64,000 nt of DNA from ZC4RG29 sp035304385. GTDB lineage: Bacteria > Bacteroidota > Bacteroidia > Cytophagales > Cyclobacteriaceae. The position numbers and the translations under genes were made by a program. How positions within the stretch are numbered: position 1 is the stretch's first letter; each line of letters opens with the position of its first letter. This document shows positions 8,337-17,320 of this stretch, piece by piece. The DNA lies in contig DATGQD010000069.1 of NCBI GenBank assembly GCA_035304385.1, positions 62,001-126,000 on the forward strand, read 5' to 3'. The notes under the pieces are model-generated. The model did no database searches, had not been told where the DNA came from, and worked only from the letters and a program-made list of their open reading frames with translations.

Positions 8337-11096
8337 TTAACGAAGGAATTCATCAAAGGTCAGCGATAGGTAATAGGTTTGACCTACGAAGGGTCCACCG
8401 AGGTTGGTACGGTAGTCACCGCCAAACAGGTTAGTGCCGCCGAGTTTCACCATCGTCTTTAGTGAGGTGACCTTATAGCTGACTTGCGCATCAAGTACGC
8501 CATATTCAGGCACGGTCCACTCGCCGAAGTCCGACTGCCAGAGAAAATCTTCCTGCCAGCGGTAGTTCACGGCAAAGCCCACGTTCTTGGCGACCTTGCG
8601 GTTGGAGAGGCCTATATTGAACTTGTTCTCCGGCGTGTTAAAGCCAGCGCGGAATTGACTGTCTGAGCCGCGGTTGTCGTCGAAGGTAGCGTAGCTGTAA
8701 GTTCCGTTTACAATGAAACCGCGCGGAAGGTTATAGGTAAGTCCTATGCCCACCCCGAACGACGTCACATCTTCCGGGAAGTTGACATACGGTGAGTAGA
8801 TAGTGCCGGCAGGTATCTTATTGCCCTGGTGCGTAGTGGAATTGCGAAGTACGTAGTCATCTCCGCCGATAAAATCTTTGTACGCAGTCCAGTACGCGTT
8901 CATATCGATGAGCAGGTCGTCGTTGATGACGCCTTTGTACCCGATTTCGAATGACCTGAGGCTTTCGGGGCCCACGTAGTCGATGTTTGCCACACGGAGA
9001 ATGTTGGGGTCTGCTCCCATAGGATCGCCGTCTTCCGTAAGGAATCCGCCCGCGGCGATAAAGTTGCGATACGATTCGATGGTGTACGCACCTCCTTCGT
9101 GGAGGCCATACCGTTCAGCATTAGCACGCGCACTACCGAGGAGTGTATTCGTTCCTGCGGGGAAGTAGATGTATTGGGCCTGAGTGTCCGGATTCCGGAA
9201 TCCGGTCTGGAACGACGCCCTGATGTTGTGCGTATCGTTGAACGTGTATACGGCCGAAATCCGGGGGGTCACCTGTGCGTCAAAGTTTTCGTTCTTGTCG
9301 TAACGCAGCGAGCCCGTTAGGCGGAGCGACTCGGCGATTGTCTTGGTGAACTGTGCGAAGAAGCCGACTTCATTGATGGTGATGCGCTGGAAGTTGGTGC
9401 CGTTGACCGGATCTTCATTGAAGATGGTGCCGTCTGAGAACAGGCTGTACTGCCTGTAGTTTCCACCGACGAGGATATCGATCCAATCGATCTGGTCGGC
9501 GAAGTTGTAGTTAAATTCGCCGTGGAACAGGCGTGAGTTGTCTATGAATTTCGCACCGGGAGGATTGCGCTGGAAGTAATTGTTTCGCACTTGTTCCACC
9601 AGGGAGCGGAATTCTGCCGTACCCACCTGTGGCCTGCCCTGGTCAGCGTTTGAACGCGCCACCATATGGGCTGTCGCCGGATCGCCGGCTGGTACTCCGG
9701 GCAGGTATCCCTGCATGGCCAATATATAGGTGGTAATGTAATTAGGCGCCCACTCGTCGGCGGTCGGACTAATATACTCATTGAGGAAAGCGCCCAGCGC
9801 GCCCATGTTATAGGAGTCGCCGGCATCGGTAGCCGTGAGGTACGTGCGTACGAAGAAGTTGTCGGACCGCAGTTCAAGCTTGTGGAACTGCTGCGTGAAG
9901 TTACGCAGTGCATATTTCTGCGAGCCCTGGTATACCGAGCTGCCGCCGCCGTATCGATAGTTGTACAGCAACTCGAGTTCGTCGTTCAACCGATAGTGAA
10001 GCGCGATATCGCCCTTGATACTGCGAGCATCGTGGTTATCGAGAATATCTTCTTCACGCCACCCGGTACGACGCAGGTCGAAGGTTCCGAAGGGAGGGTA
10101 GGGAACCAGGATCTGGGCTTCATCGCCGTAGAGGTTAACACCATCGAAGTTGGGTTGCTTCGTGAGGTCTGCCGGATAATCGGGACGGTTGGTATCGCGC
10201 GTGTAGTCGTTGCCTTTCCAGTCTTCGGCTTCCAGCAGCGAGAAGTTTACCTTGAAGGCGAACTTGTTGTTAAACGACTTGGCATACCGCAGGCTGAAGT
10301 TATACATAGGATAAGTCTCGCCCTGGGCGTCGGAAGTGGTGAGCCCACCCTTGAGCTGGACACTCAAACCAGGGTACTCGAACGGGCTCTTGCTGGTCAT
10401 GATCAGAACACCGTTGAAAGCGTTAGGGCCGTACAACGCCGAGGCGGTTCCGGGGAGCAACTCCATGCTTTCGGCATCGAGTTCTCCGAGGCCGACGATG
10501 TTACCTGTAGGGAAATTCAACAGCGGGGCAGAAGTATCCATCCAGTCGACCAGCTGCACGAAGCGCACGTTAGCTATTGTGGCAAAGCCGCGGGTGTTGA
10601 CCTGGGGAAAGTTCAAACTGCTCGACGTAAACTGTACACCCTTCACGTTGGCAAGGGCGTCGTAGAATTCGGCCACGGGCGCCTGCTGTATGGCGAGAAG
10701 GTCGACTTTCTCGACCGTCACCGGCGACGTCAGGTAGCTTTCTTCAAAACGCGAAGCTGATACGACCACCTCGCGGCCCAGAACGGTCTGATCACTGAGT
10801 ACGATTTCCAGTCCTGATGTATTGGCTTCGGTAATACTCAGCCGCTGCGTTTCGTATCCGATGAACGATACAATTATCGTAATGGGCGGCGGGTCTGACA
10901 CAGTCAGGGTGAACTCGCCCTGGATGTTGGTAACGGTTCCCAGCATTTTCCCTTCCACGGATATGTTGGCCTGTGGCAAAGGCTGTCCCGCTGAGTCTTT
11001 TACTGTTCCCGAGATCGTCGTTTGCGCATAGACAGACGTCGTCAGGCTGGCAACCAGTAGGCCCGCCAGCATGTTCAGATAAATACTCCTCCTCAT
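8337..11096 (-). CDS. TonB-dependent outer-membrane receptor
   Basis: A 919-residue receptor. It has a signal peptide (MLAGLLVASLTTSVYA, cleavage before QTT), an N-terminal carboxypeptidase-D-like regulatory domain (TISGTVKDSAGQPL to about residue 110), a plug domain (about 120-250, with REVVVSASR and TASALYGPNAFNGVL) and a 22-strand-type beta barrel ending in an aromatic-rich strand (YYLSLTFDEFLR). Receptors of this type bring large or scarce ligands through the outer membrane with TonB energy. It is not SusC-like: no SusD gene is near and the SusC signature region is lacking. The partner is the SGNH lipoprotein immediately downstream. A CTCAATTGAG palindrome lies 70 bp upstream (11166-11175). 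Confidence 0.93.
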   Translation of the reverse strand: MRRSIYLNMLAGLLVASLTTSVYAQTTISGTVKDSAGQPLPQANISVEGKMLGTVTNIQGEFTLTVSDPPPITIIVSFIGYETQRLSITEANTSGLEIVLSDQTVLGREVVVSASRFEESYLTSPVTVEKVDLLAIQQAPVAEFYDALANVKGVQFTSSSLNFPQVNTRGFATIANVRFVQLVDWMDTSAPLLNFPTGNIVGLGELDAESMELLPGTASALYGPNAFNGVLIMTSKSPFEYPGLSVQLKGGLTTSDAQGETYPMYNFSLRYAKSFNNKFAFKVNFSLLEAEDWKGNDYTRDTNRPDYPADLTKQPNFDGVNLYGDEAQILVPYPPFGTFDLRRTGWREEDILDNHDARSIKGDIALHYRLNDELELLYNYRYGGGSSVYQGSQKYALRNFTQQFHKLELRSDNFFVRTYLTATDAGDSYNMGALGAFLNEYISPTADEWAPNYITTYILAMQGYLPGVPAGDPATAHMVARSNADQGRPQVGTAEFRSLVEQVRNNYFQRNPPGAKFIDNSRLFHGEFNYNFADQIDWIDILVGGNYRQYSLFSDGTIFNEDPVNGTNFQRITINEVGFFAQFTKTIAESLRLTGSLRYDKNENFDAQVTPRISAVYTFNDTHNIRASFQTGFRNPDTQAQYIYFPAGTNTLLGSARANAERYGLHEGGAYTIESYRNFIAAGGFLTEDGDPMGADPNILRVANIDYVGPESLRSFEIGYKGVINDDLLIDMNAYWTAYKDFIGGDDYVLRNSTTHQGNKIPAGTIYSPYVNFPEDVTSFGVGIGLTYNLPRGFIVNGTYSYATFDDNRGSDSQFRAGFNTPENKFNIGLSNRKVAKNVGFAVNYRWQEDFLWQSDFGEWTVPEYGVLDAQVSYKVTSLKTMVKLGGTNLFGGDYRTNLGGPFVGQTYYLSLTFDEFLR

Positions 11097-11233
11097 AAGG
11101 GTTTTGTGTTGGTTGGTCCGCTCCCTTCTAACATAGGAGCTCTTTGGCCAATTTCGGCAAAAAAACTCAATTGAGGTAGTTAAAACGATTGCGAAATCGG
11201 CCCGGAGGGGACCAGAGAGTAGTCCGCCCGTAA

Positions 11234-11566
11234 TTAATCCGGCTTTTTACGCAGATGTTCGATGAGCCGGTCGCACAATGCATTCATTTCGCCTGACATG
11301 ACTTCGTCGCCGGTTGACTGCAGGATGCTTTGTGCCAGGCCTCCGATACAATCGACGTAAAACCTTTTCATCTCGTCTACGGGCATGTCCTTGGTCCACA
11401 GGTCTATACGCAGCGTATTCTTTTGTCGCGGATCCCAGACCGCAAGGCTTATTGCCTTAGTTTCAGAGGGAGTACCGTCAGGCTTATCGGTAGCGTCCCA
11501 TTCAATCTTTTCAGGGATATTCTTGCCGTCGAGGGATACTGTGAATCTGATGTCCGTTTTTCTCAT
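11234..11566 (-). CDS. gldC: Gliding motility protein GldC
   Basis: A 110-residue cytosolic protein matching GldC as I know it from gliding Bacteroidota (MRKTDIRFTVSLDGKNIPEK, then WDATDKPDG, LAVWDPRQKNTLRIDLWTKD, DEMKRFYVD). In Flavobacterium GldC is accessory to gliding: it supports GldB function but is not essential. The ATG at 11564-11566 is chosen because homologues start there; the open frame runs on upstream into the aacS gene. The family length (about 110) fits. It lies 34 bp downstream of aacS on the same strand. No other gld gene is in the window. Confidence 0.9.
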   Translation of the reverse strand: MRKTDIRFTVSLDGKNIPEKIEWDATDKPDGTPSETKAISLAVWDPRQKNTLRIDLWTKDMPVDEMKRFYVDCIGGLAQSILQSTGDEVMSGEMNALCDRLIEHLRKKPD

Positions 11567-11600
11567 GACGCAAACATAGCACAATCCGCGGAGACGAAAT

Positions 11601-13568
11601 TCACCGTTCCGCTCTTCGGCGCGCCAGGGCGATGAATGCCTCCAGGGAAGTGGGGTTGCGCAGCGCCCCTGCGTGAACGGCTTTTGCCGGGTCCATCCCC
11701 GCAAGGATTTTTTTTACGGGGGTCTCCGTCTTCTTTCCGCTGATGGTGTACGGAATATCCTCGACCTCCAGGATCTCGTCAGGTACGTGCCGCGGGCTGT
11801 ATTGCGTGCGGAGCGCGTGTCGAATGTCGGCTTTTATCTCGTCGTCCAGTGTTTTTCCTTCTTTCATCACAACGAACAACGGCATCCAGAAGTCGCCGCC
11901 GGGCTGTTCTATACACACCACCAGGCTGTCCTTTACGGCCTCCACCGTATCCACTGCCCGATATACTTCGCTTGTGCCGATCCTGACGCCTCCGCGGTTT
12001 AAGGTGGCATCGGAGCGGCCGTAGATAATAACCCCGTCACGAGCGGTGATCTTTATCCAGTCGCCATGACGCCACACCCCATCGTACACTTCAAAGTAGC
12101 TCTCGCGATAGCGCGCATAGTCAGGATCGTTCCAGAAATAGATCGGCATCGACGGCATCGGCGTGGTGATCACCATTTCACCTACCTCTTCCCTTACGGG
12201 ACTTCCGTTTTCATCATAGGCTTCCAGTCCGCAGCCCAGCGTGCGACACTGGATTTCGCCCGAATACACGGGGAGCATGGGGCTTCCTCCCACGAAGGCG
12301 CTGCAGACGTCAGTACCGCCGCTCATCGACGCCAGCCACAGGTCTTGCTTCACCTCACGGTACACCCATTCGAAACCTTCTGGTGGAAGCGTGCTTCCCG
12401 TAGAACTCAAAGACCGCAACGCGGAAAGATCAAAGTCATTACCGGGTCGGATACCAGCCTTCCTGCACGCCAGAATGAATCCGGCACTCGTCCCAAAGTG
12501 GTCGAGCCTGAGGTCTTGTGCAAACTTCCAAAGCACGTTAAGATCAGGAAATGCAGGACTGCCATCGTACAAGGTCAGCACACCCCCCGTCAGCAGGCTC
12601 CCCTGTATGTAATTCCACATCATCCATCCGGTAGTGGTGTACCAGAAGCAACGTTCCCCTCGTTTGAAGTCGTTGTGAAACGCGCCATACTTTAGTTGCT
12701 CAAGTAAAATTCCGCCATGACTGTGTGTGATGGCCTTCGGCAGACCTGTAGTGCCCGACGAGTACAGTACCCATAGGGGATGGTTGAAAGGGACGCGATC
12801 GAAGGTAATGCGATCACTGACGGGACGCGTGACCTCACCCCAGCTGACAATACGGTCCGACAACGTTATCCCTGTCCCTTCCGGATGTTCGACAACGATT
12901 ACCCGCTGCACACCAGGCATCGTAGCAATGACTTCGTTTAAGGTCGCCGACTTATCATGAAACTTGCCACCATAACGATAGCCGTCGGCGGCAATCAGTA
13001 CTTTGGGCTCGATCTGCGCGAAGCGATCAGTGACGGCGCCTGCGCCAAAATCCGGCGAGCATGACGACCACACAGCACCTAACGCGCTTGTGGCCAGGAA
13101 TGCGACCGTGGCTTCGGGTGAACAAGGAACAAACGCCGCGACGCGGTCACCGCGCTTTACGCCGATGGAACGCAGATATGCCTGGAGCGCAGCCACATCA
13201 CGGGTGAGGCTATCCCAGCTGACTTCACGATCGTTGCCTGTCTCATCACGGAACAAGATTGCCGGCTGCGATGGGGTGGCATTACGCAGGATATGCTCGG
13301 CGTAGTTGAGCTGCATGTTGTCGAACCAACGCACACCCGGCATTACCGTTCCGAAGCGTGCCGGCTCCGGCGCTCCGTCGTACGCAACGTCGAAGTATTC
13401 GATGATGCTGGTCCAGAATGCGTCTGTTTCGTCGACCGACCATTGCCAGAGTTCCTGGTACGTCTGCGTATTAACGCCTTTGGTGTCGGCAAGCCACTGC
13501 TGGTACCGTTTCAGGTTCGAACCAGAAATGAAATCTTCTGACGGTGACCAGAGCGGCTTTTCGATCAT
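11601..13568 (-). CDS. aacS: Acetoacetyl-CoA synthetase
   Basis: A 655-residue ANL-superfamily ligase that activates acetoacetate with ATP and CoA (EC 6.2.1.16). The N-terminal ACAS-like cap is present (IEYFDVAYDG, PGVRWFDNMQLNYAEH), the phosphate-binding loop reads YSSGTTGLPKAI near residue 270, and the C-terminal catalytic lysine region is ISGKKTETPVKK near residue 620. SSCSPDFG and GGTDVCSAFVGG are characteristic of acetoacetate rather than acetate ligases. Its ATG overlaps the end of ribF by 4 bp, so it is part of the ribF operon. It probably feeds ketone bodies or products of leucine breakdown into acetyl-CoA. Confidence 0.93.
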   Translation of the reverse strand: MIEKPLWSPSEDFISGSNLKRYQQWLADTKGVNTQTYQELWQWSVDETDAFWTSIIEYFDVAYDGAPEPARFGTVMPGVRWFDNMQLNYAEHILRNATPSQPAILFRDETGNDREVSWDSLTRDVAALQAYLRSIGVKRGDRVAAFVPCSPEATVAFLATSALGAVWSSCSPDFGAGAVTDRFAQIEPKVLIAADGYRYGGKFHDKSATLNEVIATMPGVQRVIVVEHPEGTGITLSDRIVSWGEVTRPVSDRITFDRVPFNHPLWVLYSSGTTGLPKAITHSHGGILLEQLKYGAFHNDFKRGERCFWYTTTGWMMWNYIQGSLLTGGVLTLYDGSPAFPDLNVLWKFAQDLRLDHFGTSAGFILACRKAGIRPGNDFDLSALRSLSSTGSTLPPEGFEWVYREVKQDLWLASMSGGTDVCSAFVGGSPMLPVYSGEIQCRTLGCGLEAYDENGSPVREEVGEMVITTPMPSMPIYFWNDPDYARYRESYFEVYDGVWRHGDWIKITARDGVIIYGRSDATLNRGGVRIGTSEVYRAVDTVEAVKDSLVVCIEQPGGDFWMPLFVVMKEGKTLDDEIKADIRHALRTQYSPRHVPDEILEVEDIPYTISGKKTETPVKKILAGMDPAKAVHAGALRNPTSLEAFIALARRRAER

Positions 13569-14509
13569 CTGGGTAGTTTGATGTGTTCAAGTGTCTTGAG
13601 CACTGCCTCTTTGTCGTTGGCGAGCTGGCGCTTTAAATCCTCCAGGTCGTGAAACATACTGTCTTCACGTATCCTGTCGTGAAAATGAACGGCGATGTCG
13701 TCACCGTAAATATCGCGATCGAAGTCGAAAAGATTGACCTCAAGGCCTTGCCGTGTTCCTGCGACGGCGGGCCGGTTGCCGATGTACATCATGCCCTTAT
13801 ACCGGCGGTGTTCGTGGTCGGCGGTTACCGCATAGATGCCGTCGGCGGGTATCAGTTTGAACTTTGAGTCGATTTCAATGTTAGCGGTGGGAAAGCCCAG
13901 TATCCTGCCAAGTTTGTCGCCGTGAATTACCCTTCCCGTCAGGCTGTACGGCCGTCCCAGAAAGTGCGTGGCGGTTTGGATGTCGCCATCTGCGAGCGCG
14001 TTCCGGATGCGGGTGGAGCTTACGCCGATATTGTCGACGTCCTGCCGCGGGATTTCTTCAACTTCAAATCCATATCTCGGCGCATTGGCGATCAGTTGTT
14101 CAAAGCTTCCCTCGCGATTGCGGCCAAACCGGTGGTCGTAGCCGATCACCAGTTTGCGGGTGCCGAGCGTCTCGACAAGAATTTTGCTGATGAACTGCTC
14201 CGATGTATAGTTCGAGAACTCCTTGGTAAAGGGAATGCGAACCAGGTGATCTATCCCTGCTTCTTTCATCAGCTCCGCTTTCTCCTCGAAAGTGTTGAGC
14301 AGTTTAAGCGTGTCTTCTTCGGGGTGAAGTACCAGCCTGGGGTGAGGCCAGAAGGTGAGGACCACAGATTCGCCGTCGCAGCGTTTAGCGATCTCGATCA
14401 AACGTGCCAGGATCTTTTGATGTCCCAGGTGGACGCCGTCGAAGGTTCCGCTCGTAACCACTGCAAAGTCGAGCCGCACGAAATCGTCCAGTCCATGATA
14501 TATCTTCAT
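13565..14509 (-). CDS. ribF: Bifunctional riboflavin kinase / FAD synthetase
   Basis: Converts riboflavin to FMN and FMN to FAD in the cytosol. The N-terminal nucleotidyltransferase domain has GTFDGVHLGHQ near residue 21 and the FAD-synthetase motif ISSTR-like GVSSTRIRNAL near 160. The C-terminal flavokinase domain has GRVIHGDKLGRILGFPTANI near 190. The length of 314 residues is normal. It lies between truB (upstream, 61 bp) and aacS (downstream, 4-bp overlap). The truB-ribF pairing is widespread in bacteria. Confidence 0.96.
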   Translation of the reverse strand: MKIYHGLDDFVRLDFAVVTSGTFDGVHLGHQKILARLIEIAKRCDGESVVLTFWPHPRLVLHPEEDTLKLLNTFEEKAELMKEAGIDHLVRIPFTKEFSNYTSEQFISKILVETLGTRKLVIGYDHRFGRNREGSFEQLIANAPRYGFEVEEIPRQDVDNIGVSSTRIRNALADGDIQTATHFLGRPYSLTGRVIHGDKLGRILGFPTANIEIDSKFKLIPADGIYAVTADHEHRRYKGMMYIGNRPAVAGTRQGLEVNLFDFDRDIYGDDIAVHFHDRIREDSMFHDLEDLKRQLANDKEAVLKTLEHIKLPR

Positions 14510-14570
14510 TTCCTGTGCCTTTGATAAGGGGCGAAGTTAAAGGATTTTGCAGTATGCGGACCAGAAGCAG

Positions 14571-15227
14571 TTACTCGATTGCATCGATCGTGAGGGCATC
14601 CTCTACGCGGAAATCGCCAATACGGGTGCGGCGCAATGCAGCCATATAGGCGCCCACCTTCAGATGCGCACCGAAGTCGCGCACCAGGCTGCGTATGTAG
14701 GTTCCCTTTGAACAGGTTACGAGAAAATCGACTTCCGGCAGGTTGATGTCCGTAATTTCAAATTCATGGATGTGCACACTGCGTGGTTTTAGCTCCACCG
14801 GCTTGCCCTTTCGGGCAAGAACGTACGCAGGGGTGCCGCCGACCTTAACCGCTGAGTGTGCGGGGGGTACCTGTAGTATGGAACCGGTAAACACACGTGT
14901 CGCCGCCCGAATCTGCTCTTCAGACAGTGATGACGGGTCGCCTACCGGCACCGGCTCCGTCTCAAGATCGCCGGAAGGACTTTCAGCGCCCAGCACCAGC
15001 GTGCCTGTGTACGTTTTGTCAAGTCCCATGTACTGTTCGATCTCGCGCGTTTTTTTGCCGGTACATATGATGAGGAGACCGGTGGCCAGCGGATCGAGTG
15101 TGCCGGCATGGCCTACCTTTTTGATGCCCAGCTTTTTCCGGATTTTGTTAACGACGTCAAAAGAAGTCCAGTCGAGAGGCTTGTCAACCAGCAGCACACG
15201 TCCTTCGTCTTTGGGACGGTCCATCAT
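14571..15227 (-). CDS. truB: tRNA pseudouridine-55 synthase
   Basis: Makes pseudouridine 55 in the T-loop of most tRNAs. The catalytic Asp is D45 in GHAGTLDPLATG; KTYTGTLVLG and CSKGTYIRSLVRD are the other conserved motifs. At 218 residues it is shorter than E. coli TruB (314) because it stops after the catalytic core, lacking the C-terminal PUA domain, which is usual in Bacteroidota. Its start overlaps the uppP stop by 4 bp, and ribF follows. Confidence 0.96.
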   Translation of the reverse strand: MMDRPKDEGRVLLVDKPLDWTSFDVVNKIRKKLGIKKVGHAGTLDPLATGLLIICTGKKTREIEQYMGLDKTYTGTLVLGAESPSGDLETEPVPVGDPSSLSEEQIRAATRVFTGSILQVPPAHSAVKVGGTPAYVLARKGKPVELKPRSVHIHEFEITDINLPEVDFLVTCSKGTYIRSLVRDFGAHLKVGAYMAALRRTRIGDFRVEDALTIDAIE

Positions 15228-16018
15228 ACCAGGGCCAGGTCGACGCCCATATAATAGAGAATCAGGATAGCCAGCCCGAGGACGATCCGGTAATACCCGA
15301 ATACTTTGAACCCATGGCGTGTCAGGTAGCTGATGAACGAACGGATGGCAAGCAACGCCACGAGGAATGCCACAACGTTGCCTACGGCCAGCACGAGGAG
15401 TTCGCGCTCACCGAAGGTTCCACCGTCGAGATAGTACGTAAACAGTTTATATCCGGAGGCGGCGAACATGGTGGGCACCGCGAGGAAGAAAGAAAACTCA
15501 GCTGCCGTCTTTCGGTTTAATTTTTGGGTGAGGCCCCCGATGATTGTGGCGGCCGAGCGGGAAACGCCGGGCACCAGCGCGAGCGCCTGGAAGAATCCGA
15601 TCTTCAACGCTACAGGATAAGAAATGCCCTCAGTCGGTTTGGTTTCATTTTCAGCGAACAGCTTATCCGTAAAGAGGAAGAAAATCCCACCGAGTACGAG
15701 CATGTAGCCTACGATGTCGACACGTTCCAGCAACACGTTGATGAAATCGCCGAGGAGCAGTCCGATTACGGCTGCGGGCAGGAACGCGACGAACAGTTTG
15801 CGGTAAAAGTCGAACGTCTGGAAAAAGCGCTTCCAATACAAGACAATCACCGACAGGATGGCGCCGAACTGGATGGCGACGGTGAACAGCTTGGTCAACG
15901 AATCATCGGCGATTCCCATGATGGTGGAACCGATGATGATGTGGCCCGTGGAAGACACAGGAAGGAATTCCGTTATCCCCTCGATAATGGCCAGAATAAT
16001 CGCCTCAATAACCGACAT
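15224..16018 (-). CDS. uppP: Undecaprenyl-diphosphatase (bacitracin resistance)
   Basis: An integral inner-membrane phosphatase of 264 residues that recycles the undecaprenyl-PP lipid carrier for peptidoglycan and polysaccharide synthesis. The two signature stretches are EGITEFLPVSSTGH near residue 13 and LVPGVSRSAATIIGG near 170, with the catalytic Glu/His/Arg region in place. About eight membrane helices can be seen. It overlaps truB by 4 bp and follows the DUF3098 gene by 17 bp. Confidence 0.96.
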   Translation of the reverse strand: MSVIEAIILAIIEGITEFLPVSSTGHIIIGSTIMGIADDSLTKLFTVAIQFGAILSVIVLYWKRFFQTFDFYRKLFVAFLPAAVIGLLLGDFINVLLERVDIVGYMLVLGGIFFLFTDKLFAENETKPTEGISYPVALKIGFFQALALVPGVSRSAATIIGGLTQKLNRKTAAEFSFFLAVPTMFAASGYKLFTYYLDGGTFGERELLVLAVGNVVAFLVALLAIRSFISYLTRHGFKVFGYYRIVLGLAILILYYMGVDLALV

Positions 16019-16035
16019 CGGGAAGTTGGGAAACG

Positions 16036-16248
16036 CTATTTTTCCTTTTCACGCGGGATGAGTATCGCGTATATTTCTATGATGAATCCGGCCATGACGA
16101 TGATGGGGCCGAGGGTGAGGCCGAGGAATCCAAATCCGTGCGGCTCCTGGTCGAGTGACATTATGATAAAGCCGGCCACCAGGGTGATAATCCCGATGAT
16201 CATCCATCTGTAGTTCTTTTTTCCAAACGGAAGCCCACTTCTATCCAT
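16036..16248 (-). CDS. DUF3098 small membrane protein
   Basis: A 70-residue protein with two membrane helices (about 15-33 and 41-60) and charged ends (KKNYRW, PREKEK). It matches the DUF3098 type that sits between ftsX and uppP in many Bacteroidota. No biochemical role is known; its constant place beside the divisome gene ftsX and the lipid-carrier phosphatase hints at an envelope function. Confidence 0.88.
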   Translation of the reverse strand: MDRSGLPFGKKNYRWMIIGIITLVAGFIIMSLDQEPHGFGFLGLTLGPIIVMAGFIIEIYAILIPREKEK

Positions 16249-16323
16249 GTTCAGGGTATGTTTTCATTCCTCACTTCACCACCTTCAATAATCGCACATG
16301 TAGATGCCGGTGCGAACAAGCCG

Positions 16324-17199
16324 CTAATATAGTTCATCCAGCGACATTTTTAAATAACGTCTTATGGAAACGAAAGTGCTGATAACGGCGATAAGGGTGC
16401 CGGTTATGAGCAGGGCCCCGAGGAGTATGAGGAACAGGCGCTGATCGTGGAGTTGTTCCAGCTGGGCGACCTTGCCGTAGGCATAGTATGTGCCCAGGTA
16501 GATCAGTCCGGCAGCGATCACGCCCGCCAGGAGACCGTACATTGCGGCCCGCAGGAGAAACGGCCGTTGGATGAAGCTGCTTCGCGCGCCCACGAGCTGC
16601 ATGCTGCGGATGAGGAATCGTTGCGAGAACAGCGCGAGGCGCATTGTGTTATTGATCAGAAGGATGACGGTGATCAACAGGATCACGTCAACGGCGATGA
16701 GAAACAGGGAGATGGTCCTGAAATTTCGGTTGACATCTTCGAGGAAATCTTTTTCATAGACGGCTTCGAATACGCCGCTCATGGCCTCCAGTTCACTTTT
16801 GACCGAATCCAGCCGTGTGGTATCGTGAAAGGCGGGCGCAATCTTTACTTCGAACATGTCGCGAAAAGGATTATCGCCCAGTACATCCTGGTATTTCGCC
16901 AGGTCGGAAAGTTCTGCCACAGCGACTTCACGCGAAACAAAAACAACGGCATTTTCATCGTCAGCCACGAATTCGCGCGACGCCAGCGCCTGTTCCACCT
17001 GTTTCAGCTGGGTTTCAGACAGTCCGTTGCGGGTATAAACCTTAAACACAACATTCTCCCGCACCAGCGCCTCGAAGCGGCTTGAATAGATGAGAATCAT
17101 GCCAAACAAGCCAATAACGACAAGCGCCAGCGTCGTGCTGATAATGACGCCCGTGGCAGGATAACCACCTAGCTTTTTTTTGCGGGATGATGGCTGCAT
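16324..17199 (-). CDS. ftsX: Cell division protein FtsX
   Basis: The membrane half of the FtsEX ABC-type complex that transmits signals to peptidoglycan hydrolases at the septum. Its 291 residues show the FtsX layout: a cytosolic Lys-rich N-terminus (SSRKKKLGGYP), helix 1 (about 17-38), a periplasmic domain (about 40-165) and three more helices with FtsX-domain motifs (NNTMRLALFSQRFLIRSMQLVG, cut short here). A TATATTTA box, one base off the Bacteroidota -7 consensus, is at 17203-17210 on the minus strand, giving a very short leader. ftsE is not adjacent, as is common in this phylum. Confidence 0.92.
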   Translation of the reverse strand: MQPSSRKKKLGGYPATGVIISTTLALVVIGLFGMILIYSSRFEALVRENVVFKVYTRNGLSETQLKQVEQALASREFVADDENAVVFVSREVAVAELSDLAKYQDVLGDNPFRDMFEVKIAPAFHDTTRLDSVKSELEAMSGVFEAVYEKDFLEDVNRNFRTISLFLIAVDVILLITVILLINNTMRLALFSQRFLIRSMQLVGARSSFIQRPFLLRAAMYGLLAGVIAAGLIYLGTYYAYGKVAQLEQLHDQRLFLILLGALLITGTLIAVISTFVSIRRYLKMSLDELY

Positions 17200-17226
17200 G
17201 GGGTAAATATAGGGGAATGTGTCGAA

Positions 17227-17278
17227 GTGCCCGCCTGCCCGGCTACCGTAGACTAAAATTTATGATGACGGTGGGCAC
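17227..17278 (-). terminator. Hairpin downstream of pckA
   Basis: GTGCCCGCC (17227-17235) can pair with GGTGGGCAC (17270-17278), 8 of 9 positions, in the gap between the pckA stop and the ftsX start. There is no T-run, so an intrinsic terminator is only possible. Confidence 0.3.
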
Positions 17279-17320
17279 CTGGATCAGCACCTGAACACCA
17301 AGCGTAGGGTCAATAGTACC

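Noticed and set aside
9666..10760. 364-codon open frame antisense to the TonB receptor
   Set aside because: Lies within the receptor gene on the other strand; receptor plug and barrel motifs cover the same bases.
8337..11096. SusC-like receptor of a polysaccharide utilisation locus
   Set aside because: No SusD homologue follows and the partner is an SGNH-like lipoprotein; the receptor lacks the SusC-type arrangement.
11567..11704. Longer N-terminus of gldC
   Set aside because: The 46 extra codons run into the aacS coding region and are not present in GldC proteins as I know them.
17227..17278. Strong intrinsic terminator of pckA
   Set aside because: The stem is fair but the loop is long and no T-run follows, so it is listed only with low confidence.
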